Shown: positions 11,171 through 22,133, counted from the first letter of the stretch. The stretch is DNA of 64,000 nt from Orientallactaga sibirica (GCA_036365145.1 JAEOAD010000052.1:12089501-12153500), one strand, 5' to 3'. Numbers and translations are program-made. The notes: generated from the sequence alone by a model not told the origin.

Positions 11171-11505
11171 GCTGACAGCGCACCTTGGAGCACACACACA
11201 ATGCCATAGCATGAACCCTACCAACCTCAACAGCTGTAGCTGATATGATTAAAGTGACTTCCTCAAGTGGTCTGCAGAACAAACTTGTTAATACCTGGAA
11301 ATACTGAGGATCAGTCTCTCTCAGGCTGACAGGCACCGGGACAAGACAGGAGGTTTTGATGTTACTATGATTTTATCAGTATTGTTAGCTGAGGAAGACA
11401 CAGAGATATGTCGAATGACTAGAATAACTTAGAGAAGAGAGAATGGCAGGGTGTGAGGGGAAGCATGCTCAACATACAGTATATACTTGTACAAAAATGA
11501 ATAAA

Positions 11506-11737
11506 GGGCTGGAGAGTTGGCTTAGTGGTTATGGCACTTGCCTGCAAAGTCTAACAACCACAGTTCAATTCCCCAGTACCAATGTAAGGCCAGATACATA
11601 AAGTGGCACATATATCTGGAGTTCCTTTGCAACAGCTGGAGGCCATGGTGTGCCCATTCTCTGTATGTCTCTCTTCTCTCTCTCTCCCTCTGTCTCTCTC
11701 TCCCCCCCCCCGCTTGCAAATAAATAATTTTTAAAAA
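11506..11737 (+). mobile_element. B2-like SINE
   Basis: Begins GGGCTGGAGAGTTGGCTTAG and ends in a long pyrimidine tract (TCTCTCTCCCTCTGTCTC, then poly-C at 11702-11710) and an AAATAAATAA tail. Its tail meets the tail of the following antisense copy. Confidence 0.9.
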
Positions 11738-11944
11738 GATTTTATTTTTATTTATTTGAGACAGAGAGAGTGAGAGAAAGCAAAGAGTGAGTGAGAATGG
11801 GTGTGTCAGTCTCCAGCCACTGCAAACAAACTCCAGAGGCATGAGCAACCATGTACATCTGGCTTACGTGGGACCTGGAGAATCAAACCTGGGTCCTTAG
11901 GCTTCGCAGGCAAGCACCTTAACCGCTAAGCCATCTCTCCATCC
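11738..11944 (-). mobile_element. B2-like SINE, antisense, tail-to-tail with the previous copy
   Basis: Starts in T-rich tail and GAGACAGAGAGAGTGAGAG and ends GCTAAGCCATCTCTCCATCC. With 11506-11737 it forms an inverted pair about 440 bp long, with arms that could fold together in RNA. Confidence 0.9.
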
Positions 11945-12176
11945 AAAACAAATATTTTTTTAAAAGCTAATGAAAAAAAAAAAAAAAAACTTAAGGAAGA
12001 GATGGTAGAGGGGTATGAATGGAAGTATGCTCAGTATAAACTTGCAGAAAAACTAACAAAAACAAATCATAAGTCAGTAACCATTTAATCACTGATCTTA
12101 AAGAAAAACAACACTGCCCTAATTTAATAGAGTCCAACTATTGTTATCTAGAGCTGTTTTTAAAAATAGAAAATGT

Positions 12177-12485
12177 AGCTAGGCCTGGTGATACAGACCT
12201 GTAATTCCATCACTTGGGAGGCTGAGGCAGGAGGAACATGAGTTCAAAATTTGCCTGGGGGCTGCCGAGATGGCTTAGTGGTTAAAGTGTTTGCCTGTAA
12301 AGCCAAAGGATCCCAGTTCGATTCTCCAAGACCCATGTAAGCAAGATGCACGAGGGGGCACATGCATCTGGAGTTCATTTGCAGTGGTGCACCCATTCTC
12401 TCTCTCTCTCTCTCATAAATAAATAAATAAATAAAATATATTTTTAAAAAATTGCCTGGGCTACATAGCAAAGCCATGATTCAGA
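12177..12485 (+). mobile_element. Old B1-like SINE split by a younger SINE
   Basis: The left part (CTAGGCCTGGTGATACAGAC, TCACTTGGGAGGCTGAGG) ends at TTGCCTGGG. After the inserted element, TTGCCTGGGCTACATAGCAA resumes the same element. The split gives a relative age. Confidence 0.75.
12259..12449 (+). mobile_element. B2-like SINE inserted into the B1-like element
   Basis: Starts GGGCTGCCGAGATGGCTTAG and ends with (ATAA)n. The host sequence AATTTGCCTGGG is duplicated on both sides (left about 12247-12258, right about 12450-12461 as AATTGCCTGGG), proving the order of insertion. The GCTGGAGGC block is deleted. Confidence 0.88.
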
Positions 12486-13370
12486 TGAAAACAAATGTTA
12501 AACAAAACAAATGCAAGGAAGAAAGGAGGAAGGAAAGAAAAAAAATAAAGCTTTCCAAACTCAACATTTCAGATTAGAGATATTCGGGAAGAGAGGAACG
12601 AGAAACAATTCAAGTTTTGCTTAACTTTTATAACAATTAATTCCATTTCTCTGCTATCTTTGCCATTGTACTTATTTGAAAAATAAAGTTAAGACACTAT
12701 GCCCACTTTTTACATATAAAAACCTTATAATATTGCAAGAGAACTTCTCGAACTTCAGAACCTCAAATGATAAACTTAATACACCAAAGTCTGTTTCTTC
12801 AGATGGCGGGATTTTAAGTTCAGCACAGCTAATGACTATTTAAGGTTTCCCTAGCGTGCTTTGCTATTTCTGAGAAATTCCATAACAACATACTTACCAA
12901 AAATAATATCTTTGAAATTATAGTAACCACATGAGAAAGATGTGCATTCTGTAACCTCAACACCATAAAAATGCCACGCACCAGCACATCTAATTACAAC
13001 GTGACTGCAAGTTTTCTAAACAAAAAGAACCAAAGATTCCTGGAATCCCAGAAAATGGTCAAATCTTGGAATTGAACAACATCCTGGAATCTTCTAGTAT
13101 TCTTCATCCATCTTCGCAGTCTGCTCAGATCTGCTCCTAGAGCAGAGGCCATTTCTCCTGAGGGTGTGCCCGTCAGTCAGCAGTGCCCGACAAGAGGAGC
13201 GCAGTCTGGGATCTCTAGCAAGCAGGAACCAAAGAAGAGATTGACTAGAGGAGCAGCTGGGGACCAGGATGTGGTGACTGTCAAAAGTTCTTACAAGGGA
13301 AGGAGGAAAGAATGGCGGAGGAGAAGCTGAAGTGGGTGCGGGCAAAGCACAGGGTTAAAAGAAGTGTCTA
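12486..13370. other. Non-coding stretch, nothing recognised
   Basis: AT-rich unique sequence, with no exon or repeat identified. The 83-codon minus-strand frame at 13094-13345 has no domain I know. Confidence 0.4.
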
Positions 13371-13600
13371 GAGCTGGAGAGATGGCTTAACAGTTAAGGT
13401 GTTTGCCTGCAAAGCCAAAGGATCCTGGTTTGATTCTCCAAGTCCCACGTAAGCCAGATGCACAAGGGGGCACATGTGTCTAGAGTTCGTTTGCAGTGGC
13501 TGGAGGCCCCGGTGTGCCCATTCTCTCCCCCCCCCAATCTATCCATCTCTCTGCTTCTTTCTCTCAAATAAATAAATAAAATGTATTTTTAAAAGTATCT
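13371..13600 (+). mobile_element. B2-like SINE
   Basis: Head GAGCTGGAGAGATGGCTTAA, B box GGTTTGATTCTCC, then CACGTAAGCCAGATGCACAA, CAGTGGCTGGAGGCCC, a poly-C/CT segment and an AAATAAATAAATAAA tail. Confidence 0.93.
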
Positions 13601-13889
13601 ATGTAGCTGTATAGGTTTTTTTTTTTAATGAATGAAGACATTTGAACATTAAATACTAAGAATAATAAAATGCTATTAAGTTAAAGCTTAGAAAATACTG
13701 AAAGTGTTTGTATGTATGGAGGGGAAAGATTCCAGTGTGGGGGTGTTAAAATTCCTACAGTTGAGCATAAATGGGGTGGGGGTCACATAGCAATGTAGAG
13801 GCCACAAATAATAAAACTGGCAACAGTACAAGACTTCTGAACATGCAAGGACCATAAAAAGGCAATGAAAACATCAAACCAGGACCTTG

Positions 13890-14647
13890 GGTATCTACTT
13901 GAAGGACTCTCTGTCATCATACTAGAGACATACTTGTACATCCATGTTTACTTTCATACTATTCACAGTAGCCTGGAAACAACTAGCTGAAATGACCATC
14001 AACAGATGGTAGGTACATATAAAAATAAAATTTTATTCAGCCAAAAAGAAAAATGAAAGCCGGGCATGGTGGTGCACGCCTTTAATCCCAGCACTCGGGA
14101 GGCAGAGGTAGAAGGATCGCCGAGAGTTCGAGGCCACCCTGAGACTACATAGTTAATTCCAGGTCAGCCTGGACCAGAGTGAAACCCTACCTTGAAAAAC
14201 CAAAAAAAAAAAAAATAAAAAAAAAAAAAAAAAAAAAAATAAAAAGAAAGAAAGAAAAAGAAAAATGAAATAATGATGACATTTTTAGCAAAACAGACGG
14301 AACTATAAATCATTAGAGGAACAAACAAGCCAGACTCCAAAAGACAAACGCTGCGTGCTTTCTCTCACATGCACACCCTAACCTTAAAACTGTGTGCGTA
14401 TATGTGTCTATGTCGTTAAACTAGAATGGAGATCATGAGACAAGCAGAAGAGCTATCTAGAGGGAAAAAAGAGAACAATGGAATAGTTAGGGAATGAAAG
14501 CAAAGGGGACGATCTAGGCAAAGAAATGTGACTGGCCAGTAGAGAGCAGTGGGGGAGGGAAAGAGTTACAAAGAGCATAATGATACATTTATGAAAACCC
14601 CATGATGAAATCCATTGATTTGTATGCTAAATTTAAAAGCTGCTAAA
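13890..14647 (+). mobile_element. LINE-1 3'-end piece, split by a B1
   Basis: ATTCACAGTAGCCTGGAAAC, a CATCAACAGATGG block and TTTTATTCAGCCAAAAAG match, in order, the conserved L1 3' segment that reads 'catcaac(t/a)gatgaatgg ... ttactcagc'. It resumes after the B1 with GACGGAACTATAAATCATTA. No ORF2 coding remains. Confidence 0.6.
14059..14272 (+). mobile_element. B1 SINE inserted in the L1 piece
   Basis: A complete B1 from GCCGGGCATGGTGGTGCACG to CCCTACCTTGAAAAACC, with a roughly 60-bp A-rich tail containing AAAG units. GAAAAATGAAA flanks it on both sides (ending at 14058 and again near 14262-14272). Confidence 0.93.
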
Positions 14648-14842
14648 GGGCTGGAGAGATGGCTTAGCCTATGAAGACTAAGGACCCAGGTTCGATTCCC
14701 CAGAACCCTCTTAAGCCAGATGCACATGGTGTTATATGCATCTGGAATTCATTTGCAGTGCAGTGGCTAGAGGCCCTGGCACACCCATTCATATTCTCTC
14801 TCTCATAAATAAGTAAATAAAAATAAAGTATTTTTTAAAAAA
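14648..14842 (+). mobile_element. B2-like SINE with head deletion
   Basis: GGGCTGGAGAGATGGCTTAG jumps to CCTATGAAGACTAAGGACCC, so the tRNA-like D/anticodon part is shortened, but the B box GGTTCGATTCCCC is intact. CTGCTAAA flanks both ends (about 14640 and 14844). Confidence 0.9.
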
Positions 14843-14923
14843 CTGCTAAAAATATCATAGCAAAGATCTGATGACCATTAAGAACATGAAAGATGGGCTA
14901 ACTACCATCATGGCAAATGCTTC

Positions 14924-15076
14924 TTTTTTTTTGGTTTTTCGAGGTAGGGTCTCACTCTAATCCAGGCTGACCTGGAACTCACTATGTAGTCTCAGGGTGG
15001 CCTCAAATTCACGGCAATCCTCCTACCTCTGCCTCCTGAGGGCTGGAATTAAAGGCGTGCGCCACCACGCCCAGCT
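14924..15076 (-). mobile_element. B1 SINE, antisense
   Basis: TTTTGGTTTTTCGAGGTAGG to GCGCCACCACGCCCAGCT with few differences from the other antisense copies, which suggests a recent insertion. Confidence 0.93.
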
Positions 15077-15315
15077 TTTATTAAAATCTAAGTTGCATTA
15101 GCAATTACAACCAAATTCTGCCACTTAGAAAACACACTGTCCAGTTATATACAGACAGTGAGTAAAACAAACAATAGCAAGTCAAAACAAACAGACAGGG
15201 AGTCCTCCAGGATACTGCCAGGGTCTGGCTCCATGCCATCACACTGTATACCACCCAACCTCATTTAAGACTGCAGCATTTCTATCAACCATATCATATC
15301 TACATGTTATATCTT

Positions 15316-15521
15316 TTTTTAAAAATTTGAGACAGAGAGAGGGAGAGAGAGGGTGTGCCAGGGCCTGTCAGCTGCTGTGAACGAACTCCAGACATATGAG
15401 CCCCCTTGTGTGTATGTGCGACATTGTGTGCTTGCGTCACTTTTGTGTCTGGCTAAATGTGGGACTTAGAGATTTGAATGGGCAGGCAGGTGCCTTAACT
15501 GCGGAGCCATCTCTCCAGCCT
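15316..15521 (-). mobile_element. B2-like SINE, long variant with extra central segment
   Basis: An antisense copy in which the usual CCTTGTGCATCTGGC block carries an extra segment, GTGTATGTGCGACATTGTGT plus GCTTGCGTCAC, before TCTGGCTAAATGTGGGAC. A perfect 20-bp target duplication, ATATCTACATGTTATATCTT, flanks it at 15296-15315 and 15522-15541, so the element is complete as inserted. Confidence 0.93.
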
Positions 15522-15588
15522 ATATCTACATGTTATATCTTGAAGAAGCCCTCCTTGGTATTACAGCCATTCTAAATGTATACCAACT

Positions 15589-15792
15589 GGGCTGGAGAGA
15601 TGGCTTAGCAGTTAAGGCACTTGCCTGCGAAGCCTATGAACCCAGGTTTGATTCTCTAGGTCCCATGAAAGCCAGATACAACGTGGTGGCACACGTGTCT
15701 GGAATTTGTTTGCAGTGGCTAGAGGCCTGGTGTGCCCAAATTCCCTGTCTCCCTGTTTCTAAAAAATAAATAAAAATAAATAAATTTTAAAA
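15589..15792 (+). mobile_element. B2-like SINE
   Basis: Head GGGCTGGAGAGATGGCTTAG, GCAAAGCC-type block as GCGAAGCCTATGAACCC, and an AAATAAATAAAAATAAATAA tail. The CT-rich part is short. Confidence 0.92.
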
Positions 15793-15844
15793 ACTTTAAA
15801 TGCATGCCCAACCATCTAGAATAGTTAAAAATAAGAACCAGTAG

Positions 15845-15984
15845 GGTTGGGGAGATGGCTCGACAGAGTGTTTGCCAAAGCATAAGAACCAGAGACGGTC
15901 TATGTTTGATTCCGCAGAACCCATATAAACAGCTGGGCATGGCCATGCACAAGTACTTAGAGATATTCAAGAAGTTCTCCTCTG
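15845..15984 (+). mobile_element. Old tRNA-derived SINE remnant
   Basis: GGGTTGGGGAGATGGCTCGA, GTTTGCCAAAGCATAAGAAC and GTTTGATTCCGCAGAACCC show a tRNA-like head and B box. The following 3' part is replaced by the 93-bp tandem repeat. Confidence 0.6.
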
Positions 15985-16256
15985 GCCCTGTGTGCACAAA
16001 GGCCTGTGTGTTTGCACACACATGTCCATATACCACACATACTACACACACAAGAGAAAAAAGCCACTCTACTGGCTGTACTCCATGCACACAGGCATGT
16101 GTATCTGCACATACACGTCCATATACCACACACACTACACACACAAGAGAAAAAAGCCGCTCTACTGGCTGTACTCCATGCACACAGGCATGTGTATCTG
16201 CACACACACGTCCATATATCACACACAAAAAAAAAAAGCTGCTCCACTGGCTATAC
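15985..16256 (+). repeat. 93-bp minisatellite, about 2.8 copies
   Basis: TCCATATA recurs at 16025, 16118 and 16211, exactly 93 bp apart. Each unit has a CA-rich part, AGAGAAAAAAGCC and ACTGGCTGTACTCCATGC. The first and last copies are partial. Because 93 is a multiple of three, the array stays open over long frames on both strands (for example 15719-16273 minus and 15855-16553 plus), which I do not treat as coding. Confidence 0.93.
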
Positions 16257-16289
16257 TGGGGACAGGAGAACAAAAGGAAACAAGGGCAG

Positions 16290-16862
16290 CGTGGTGGCTG
16301 GACTCCGCTGTCCCCATTAATCCATGTGCTTTTGTTGTTGTTGAGAGAGAGGGAGAGGAAGACAGAGATGGGTGCGCCAGCAGCCTCTCAGCTGCTGCGA
16401 ATGAAATCCAGATGCGTGCCCCCTTGTGGTCAAGTGTGGCATTGTGCCCTTGAGTCACTTTGCATCTGGCTAAATGTGGGACCTGGAGATTGGAACCACA
16501 GGAGATTGGAACCAGCATTCTTAGGCTTAGGAGGCAGGCGTCTTAACCTCTAAGCCATCTCTCCAGCCCAACCCATGTGCTTTAAAAGCTTCATCCCAGG
16601 AGATGGCAACTTTGGAGGTGGAATCTTACTGGAGGAGATGTGTCTGGGGAGGGGGCAAGCATGGGAGTGTTACAGCTAGTTCCCCTTTGCTGGAGCCTGT
16701 CTCACTCATGCTGCTGTTGTCCACCTGCTGTGGCAGAGGTGATGTCCACGCCACATTTTCCGTTCCATCATGCAGCTTCCCCCCAAGACTATAAGCCAAA
16801 ATAAATCCTTTCTCCCATCACCTGCTTTTGGTTTGGACTTTTATTCCAGCAACGTGAAGAAC
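16290..16862 (+). mobile_element. MT-type MaLR LTR, split by a SINE
   Basis: The LTR starts near CGTGGTGGCTGGACTCCGCT with TGTCCCCATTAA, is interrupted at 16333, and resumes with AAAGCTTCATCCCAGGAGAT, GGCAACTTTGGAGGTGG, GCCAAAATAAATCC (poly(A) signal) and CCAGCAACGTGAAGAA. The order of blocks matches the MT/MaLR LTRs at 19752 and 62467 and the family as I know it from mouse. Confidence 0.75.
16333..16572 (-). mobile_element. B2-like SINE, long variant, inserted in the MaLR LTR
   Basis: Same long variant as at 15316 (CCCCCTTGTGGTCAAGTGTG plus GCATTGTGCCCTTGAGTCAC), with an additional private duplication of GGAGATTGGAACCA at 16486-16515. CCATGTGCTTT flanks it at 16322-16332 and 16573-16583, so it landed inside the LTR. 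Confidence 0.88.
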
Positions 16863-18949
16863 ATGGTAGTCAATGGTCTAACCACGTAGAGAAGTGGGGT
16901 TTGTGCAAGCAACTACAATGCACACTGGGCTCTGAGGAAATGTGGGAGCAGGAATGCGAGGTGTCCCAAAGTGTGATGGAAGATGCCTGAGCATTCTGGA
17001 GGGGAGAGACAGCTGCCAGCTGGCGGGACCAGAGAAAGCTCTGTGCATGAGACGGGCTTCCTTTACTCATCTTCCTGCCCATTTCAAACGTTCCTAACAA
17101 CTTCAAAAAAACATCATAAACCAAAACACAAAGCTGAACTCTTGAGTGGCTATCAAACAATACATCATGTTCCCACACTGCTATCTGGGAGCTGTAAAAA
17201 TCCATCCAGGGCATAGAACTTTCACAGCATGGACAGGGACTCTCGCAAAGGACGACAGTGGTCTGTCAACATTCCTGTCCTTGCTTTCTCTACATTCTTC
17301 TCACCTCACAGACCTGGAAGCTCTGCCTTTGTCTGCCACAGTGGGAGCCCTATGTTCTGGAGTATTTTGCTGGAGACTACACTGGGGGTTGAGGTGGGAG
17401 AATCACCTCACTTGCTTCCAAGAACAAGTATGACCAAAACAAGAACAGAAAACTCTAAGTGTTTGCTTTTCAGGCGTGGGACAGGGACAATGACAGCCAG
17501 AGGATAACGCTGCTGTCATGAGGCAGAGTCAGAAAACAAGAAGCTCATGACCAACCTCGGCATCCACAGACCGGAACTCGAATCATAACTGGTAGCTTAT
17601 TTCTCTATCGCAGACAGCACATGGGGCATTAGAAGTGACAAGGAAACTTCTAGTGTACCTCCTCAAATGTATGTAGACATTTACTGAAATAAATTTCTGT
17701 AAATGTAAATTAAGATCTAAATGCTGGCATTTAACAAAAAAGGCACAGCATGCTTTTAATCAATACCCAATAAATAGCTGGTTCTATCTTTTTCCTAATT
17801 TAGCTTAACGTACATTTGTGTGGGCCCAAACTTACACCAAAAGCAAATTCAAGTACAAAGTAAAATAAGCTGGTTCCCAGAGGAAACTGGTGAGCAGAAT
17901 GCAAACGTCTGCACTACTGAAAAGTCCGAGGTCACAGGAGGAGAGCGGCCTTCGCAGAGAAGAGCAGCGCGCTCAAGCTCACGGAACGGTTAGCTGCTGC
18001 CTGCCCAAGGACATAAGGCCACACATAATGAAGAATTCGCAGGCATCTTCCAGCATTTTGGTGACGTCTAGAGTTCCTATTTTCTGTAATTGCTTCTTCC
18101 TCTTTGACATTTTCATGCTGAGTTTTCCTGTCCTAGGCAAACCTTGTAAAGCCCACAGCACAAGATGCAGAAGTAGGTACACAAAGTTCCAACAACACAG
18201 CACAGTGAGTCATGTAGCAAGAAATAAAATATTTTAAAAGGAAGTACAGAGAAAAAGAAATTTCAAAAGGAACTTTGGTTTATAGTAAACCATGGTATTG
18301 GCATCTTACTAGAAAAGCCAGAGTAACAGCCAGATAATGAGCAAAGTTGGATGCAATAGACCATGTACTTGAATATGCCACTAACGGCCACCAGGATGAA
18401 AGTAGGACAAACATTAAGCTGAGCCACCAAGTGAGGCTAACCGTCGATCAGAATGTTCACTGCACTGCTCCAGGGAGGTCACAAACTGATACCAACAATC
18501 ACCGAGTGGATGCCCATGAGCTGGTTTCAGCCTAGTAAAGATTTTGGCAAACTTCACTCTCCTCTCTCCAGTGAAGGCCCCTGCTCTTTTCCAGAACTTG
18601 CTATAGTGAGTGTGCTACATTTATTATTTTTTCATTCAGTATTAATTGAGCAAGTTAGCCTGACAGCCCTAGGTGTGACTGAGAGTTGTGGAGAGTGAGT
18701 GGTTAAGGAAAAGAAAAATGGGGAAGGGAAGAAACAGAGATGAAGATGGACCTGGAAGTCTTGCCCCAAAAGGAATTAAAGTCTAGTAAAAGAAGAAAAA
18801 AAGTATTCACCAACTATGTGGCTGCTAAGAGTGGCTTAACTATCATAGACGACGAGCAGACTATTGATATTTCCAGCTACGGCAACCTAAGGACCAGCAG
18901 GGTGCTCCTCAGCACGCGGAACAGAATGACCACATGATGCAGCAGCACG
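16863..18949. other. Non-coding stretch, nothing recognised
   Basis: Two kilobases of unique-looking sequence. Several frames of 60-115 codons exist, but I recognise no domain and see no convincing splice context. Old L1 debris may be present but I could not anchor it. Confidence 0.4.
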
Positions 18950-19380
18950 ACCCCCGGGACTCGAACCCAAAGTCAGCCTACAACGGACGCTTGCATGTCC
19001 ACATTCACTGCGGCTCTAGTCACATTAGCCAACTTATGGAATGAGCAAATCAAGAAAATGTGGTGTACACACAATAGTTTTATTCAGATATAAACATATA
19101 TAAAGAATAACAAAATTATGTAATTTACAGAAAAAAATGGATGAAATTGGAGAGTGTCATATAAATAAAATAAACCAAATTCAGACAAATTTTGTGATTT
19201 CTTTCAGATGTAGAATGAGAGAGAGAGAGAGAGAGAGTGTGTGTGTGTGTGTGTGTGTGTTGAAAGAAGTGGGACTACTTGACAGGAGAAGGTGACTAGT
19301 GGGAGGGGGACAGGACAGGGTAATGGGGAATGGAGGGGTGACCAGGTCAAAGTAAATGATATACAAAGAGGTCATAATAA
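18950..19380 (+). mobile_element. LINE-1 3'-end piece
   Basis: GCATGTCCACATTCACTGCG, TCACATTAGCCAACTTATGG, GAAAATGTGGTGTACACACA, TTTTATTCAGATATAAAC and GGATGAAATTGGAGAGTGTC follow the order of the well-known L1 3' segment. A GA/GT dinucleotide tract interrupts it at 19214-19261. Confidence 0.7.
19214..19261 (+). repeat. (GA)n(GT)n compound microsatellite
   Basis: About ten GA units pass directly into about eleven GT units, inside the L1 piece. Confidence 0.95.
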
Positions 19381-19381
19381 A

Positions 19382-19510
19382 GCTGGGCATGGTGGTGCAT
19401 ACCTTCAAGCAGAGGTAAGAGGATTGCTATGAGTTTGAAGCCAGCCTGGGACTACATAGTGAAGTCCAGGTCAGCCAGAGTTTTACTATGAAAAAATCAA
19501 AACAGAAAGA
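19382..19510 (+). mobile_element. B1 SINE with internal deletion
   Basis: GCTGGGCATGGTGGTGCATA leads to CCTTCAAGCAGAGGTAAGAG, so the CCCAGCAC block is lost. It ends with AGAAAGACAGACAGAAAG and a short (GACAA)n run at about 19525-19548. Confidence 0.85.
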
Positions 19511-19751
19511 CAGACAGAAAGAAAAGACAAGACAAGACAAGACAAGGTCATAATGCAAGATCAGTTTGCAAAATGAGTCTATGCATAAAGGGTTAAAAAC
19601 AGAATGATCTTATGAATTGGACATTTAACAAAAGCAGCTCTCCACCATGAGCAGGGATTCTGGAGCTGATCTCACTCCCACTGGGGTGACCAGGGCCCAT
19701 GTGAGCTCACCCACTCACCCGATGTGGGTACCTGGATTAGGTATCACCCAC

Positions 19752-20101
19752 TGTGCTGGTTAGATTCAGGTGCCCCCATAAACTTAGGTGTTCTGAACAC
19801 TAGGTTCCCAGCTGATGGAGATTTGGGAATTAACACCTCCTGGAGGTGGTGTATTGTTGGGGGCCAGCTTATGGGTGTTATTGCCAGTTTCCCCTTGCCA
19901 GTGTTTGACACACTCTCCTGTTTCTGTTGTCCACCCAATGTTGGCCGGGGGTGATGTCCACCCTCTGCTCATGCCACCATTTTCCCCTGCCATCATGGAG
20001 CGTCCCCTCAATTCTGTAAGACAAAATAAACCCCTTTATTCCCCCCACAAGCTGCTGTTGGTCGGGTGTTTTCTACCAGCAATGCAAATCTGACTGCAAC
20101 A
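19752..20101 (+). mobile_element. Complete MT-type MaLR solo LTR
   Basis: A 350-bp element starts TGTGCTGGTTAGATTCAGG, ends CTGACTGCAACA and is flanked by a 5-bp duplication, CCCAC (19747-19751 and 20102-20106), the length expected for ERVL/MaLR. AATAAA lies at 20025-20030. There is no internal region. It interrupts sequence that may belong to the surrounding L1 debris. Confidence 0.82.
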
Positions 20102-21967
20102 CCCACAATTCCCATGGTAACCCCTCCACCTCAGCCTCCACCACCACAGGAAAGGACTCCAGAGATGTCACTCCATTCTAGGGCAGCGTGTAGTGCTGAG
20201 TGACAAGGACCCAGGAGCGCTTCCCCCTGCCCCAGGCAGCTATGCAGCCCTGTAGCTTGCTGGGACGAGCTATCGGCCACACTAAGCACGGTAACACATC
20301 TTCCATTACTGCCGTCAGGAGGGACCCCAGAGCTGACCTCACTCCAAGGCCCTGTCCAGGGCCATGCGAGCAGCCCTCGATTGCCTTACACTTCTAACGC
20401 TCACTCCCTGGCTTGCATGCCTGCATCTTCCTGAGTAAAGACTTCCTAGCCGAGCACACTCCACAGCTTGGGCACTGAGTAAGTACTCAGGCCTTGCAGG
20501 CTCTAGTCCAGACCCACCTGGAGGCTCCACATAAGGAGGAAGCTGCTCAGATTCAAGAAGAGCCAGCCCAGAACTGGGGACAGACTGATATACCACCCCA
20601 ACCTCAATGAAGCCTGACCAGGACACTCAACACAGGCGCCACAAGAGCTGTTGTTGCTGCATTTTCAGCAAGATAAGAAGACTATGTGAGATGGACAAAC
20701 GCCACTGCAACACAAGGAAGGAAAGATACTACGGCATGAACCCCCAACTAAGAATGCCTCGTTCTAAGTGGAAGCTAACTGCAGACATAGAACCCCAAGA
20801 TGAAATAATAATCAGCACACTAAACGAAAATCTGCAAGTAGAGCTGCAGTTTGATCTGCTCTATCACTCCTGGGCACATAGCCTAAAGACTTTACTCTTT
20901 ACATTCAAGATTCTTGCTCAGGTAAGTCTGCTGCTGCTCTATTTTCAACGGCTAGGAATTACAAACAGGCCAGATGCCCATCAACTGATGAATGGATAAT
21001 GAAGATATAGTTCATATATACAATGGAATTTTACTCAGCAGTAAGATAAAGATGAAATAATGAAATTTGCAGGAAAATTGATGGACTTTGAAAAAAATCA
21101 AACTAAGCAAGCTCACATGGGGTCAGGAAGACAAGCGGCACATGTTCTCCATGTGTGGCTCCTGACCTGGAACAGCCTGGTTGGATTACGAGCTGCAGCA
21201 ACCATCAGTAGTGCTGGCAAGGAGCCTGAATGAGCCAGGAGAGAGTGAAAACAGAGGGATGAGAGGAGGAGGGGGTCCCTGACAAGCAAGTGAAGGACAC
21301 AAGACAGGGGTGGAAGGGTCACGGATGGGTAAGAGACAGTGGGAAGGGGAGTTACACCAAAGTAATGCCAGCAAGAAGCAATTCCATAGAATACTTCCTC
21401 CTGGTTAGGGAATTAAAGGACATAACTCTTTATAAGGACGGGGAAAGAGGGAATTGTCCAGATAGAAGTGCCCTATAGGCGGTGTAGAAAACCCTAAAAC
21501 CATAGGCTGTGGCTGGTAAGTCCCAGTGCTAGACATGGACTAGCCCTGACAGTGAGCTGTCAGTCAGAGAGGCCCATGAAGTCCCAAATAATGCAGGCCA
21601 TTGCCAAAACACATGATTAGCCTCCAGAGCTAAATGATAAGCCCTACAGCTGAAGACAGCACTGGTTGCAAGTACAGGGTAACAAGAGTTGACGCTGGAA
21701 CTAAGAAAGAAGCCAGCTCCCTGGTGGCCAGCCCTCATGGTGCTGGAAAGTGCTATGCAAGCTGCTGGGGCATAGTGGTCACCAACACTATGAACAAGTA
21801 GTTCACAAAACCAACCAGCCAGGCAAGACGTACACACCTGTGCAACAGTGGCACAGGCAATGGGAGTAATCAACTGCTCACTTCTTGGATAGGACATCCA
21901 CTCCGTGCAAGGGCATTCACAGCTGGCTTTGAGCACCAAGTCAGAATCCTGTGGATAAGGAAGGCAC

Positions 21968-22133
21968 AGACTCTGGCTAAGAAGAGCCCACGTGCCCATC
22001 CAAAGTGACTATGCTTACCCATGTGATCCCCACTGCTCTCATTCTTAAAGACTCTGGCTAAGAAGAGCCCACGTGCCCATCCAAAGTGACTATGCTCACC
22101 CCTTTGATCCTCACTGCTCTCATTCTTAAAGAG
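21968..22133 (+). repeat. 81-bp tandem duplication
   Basis: AGACTCTGGCTAAGAAGAGC occurs at 21968 and again at 22049. The two 81-bp units differ at only a few positions (GCTTACCCATGTG versus GCTCACCCCTTTG), so this is a recent duplication inside the L1 region. Confidence 0.92.

Noticed and set aside
13094..13345. 83-codon minus-strand frame rich in Pro and Ser
   Set aside because: I recognise no domain and see no gene context. Purine-rich DNA on the plus strand readily gives such frames.
15719..16553. Frames of 96-232 codons around 16000 on both strands
   Set aside because: They arise from the 93-bp tandem unit, whose length is a multiple of three, joined to SINE sequence.
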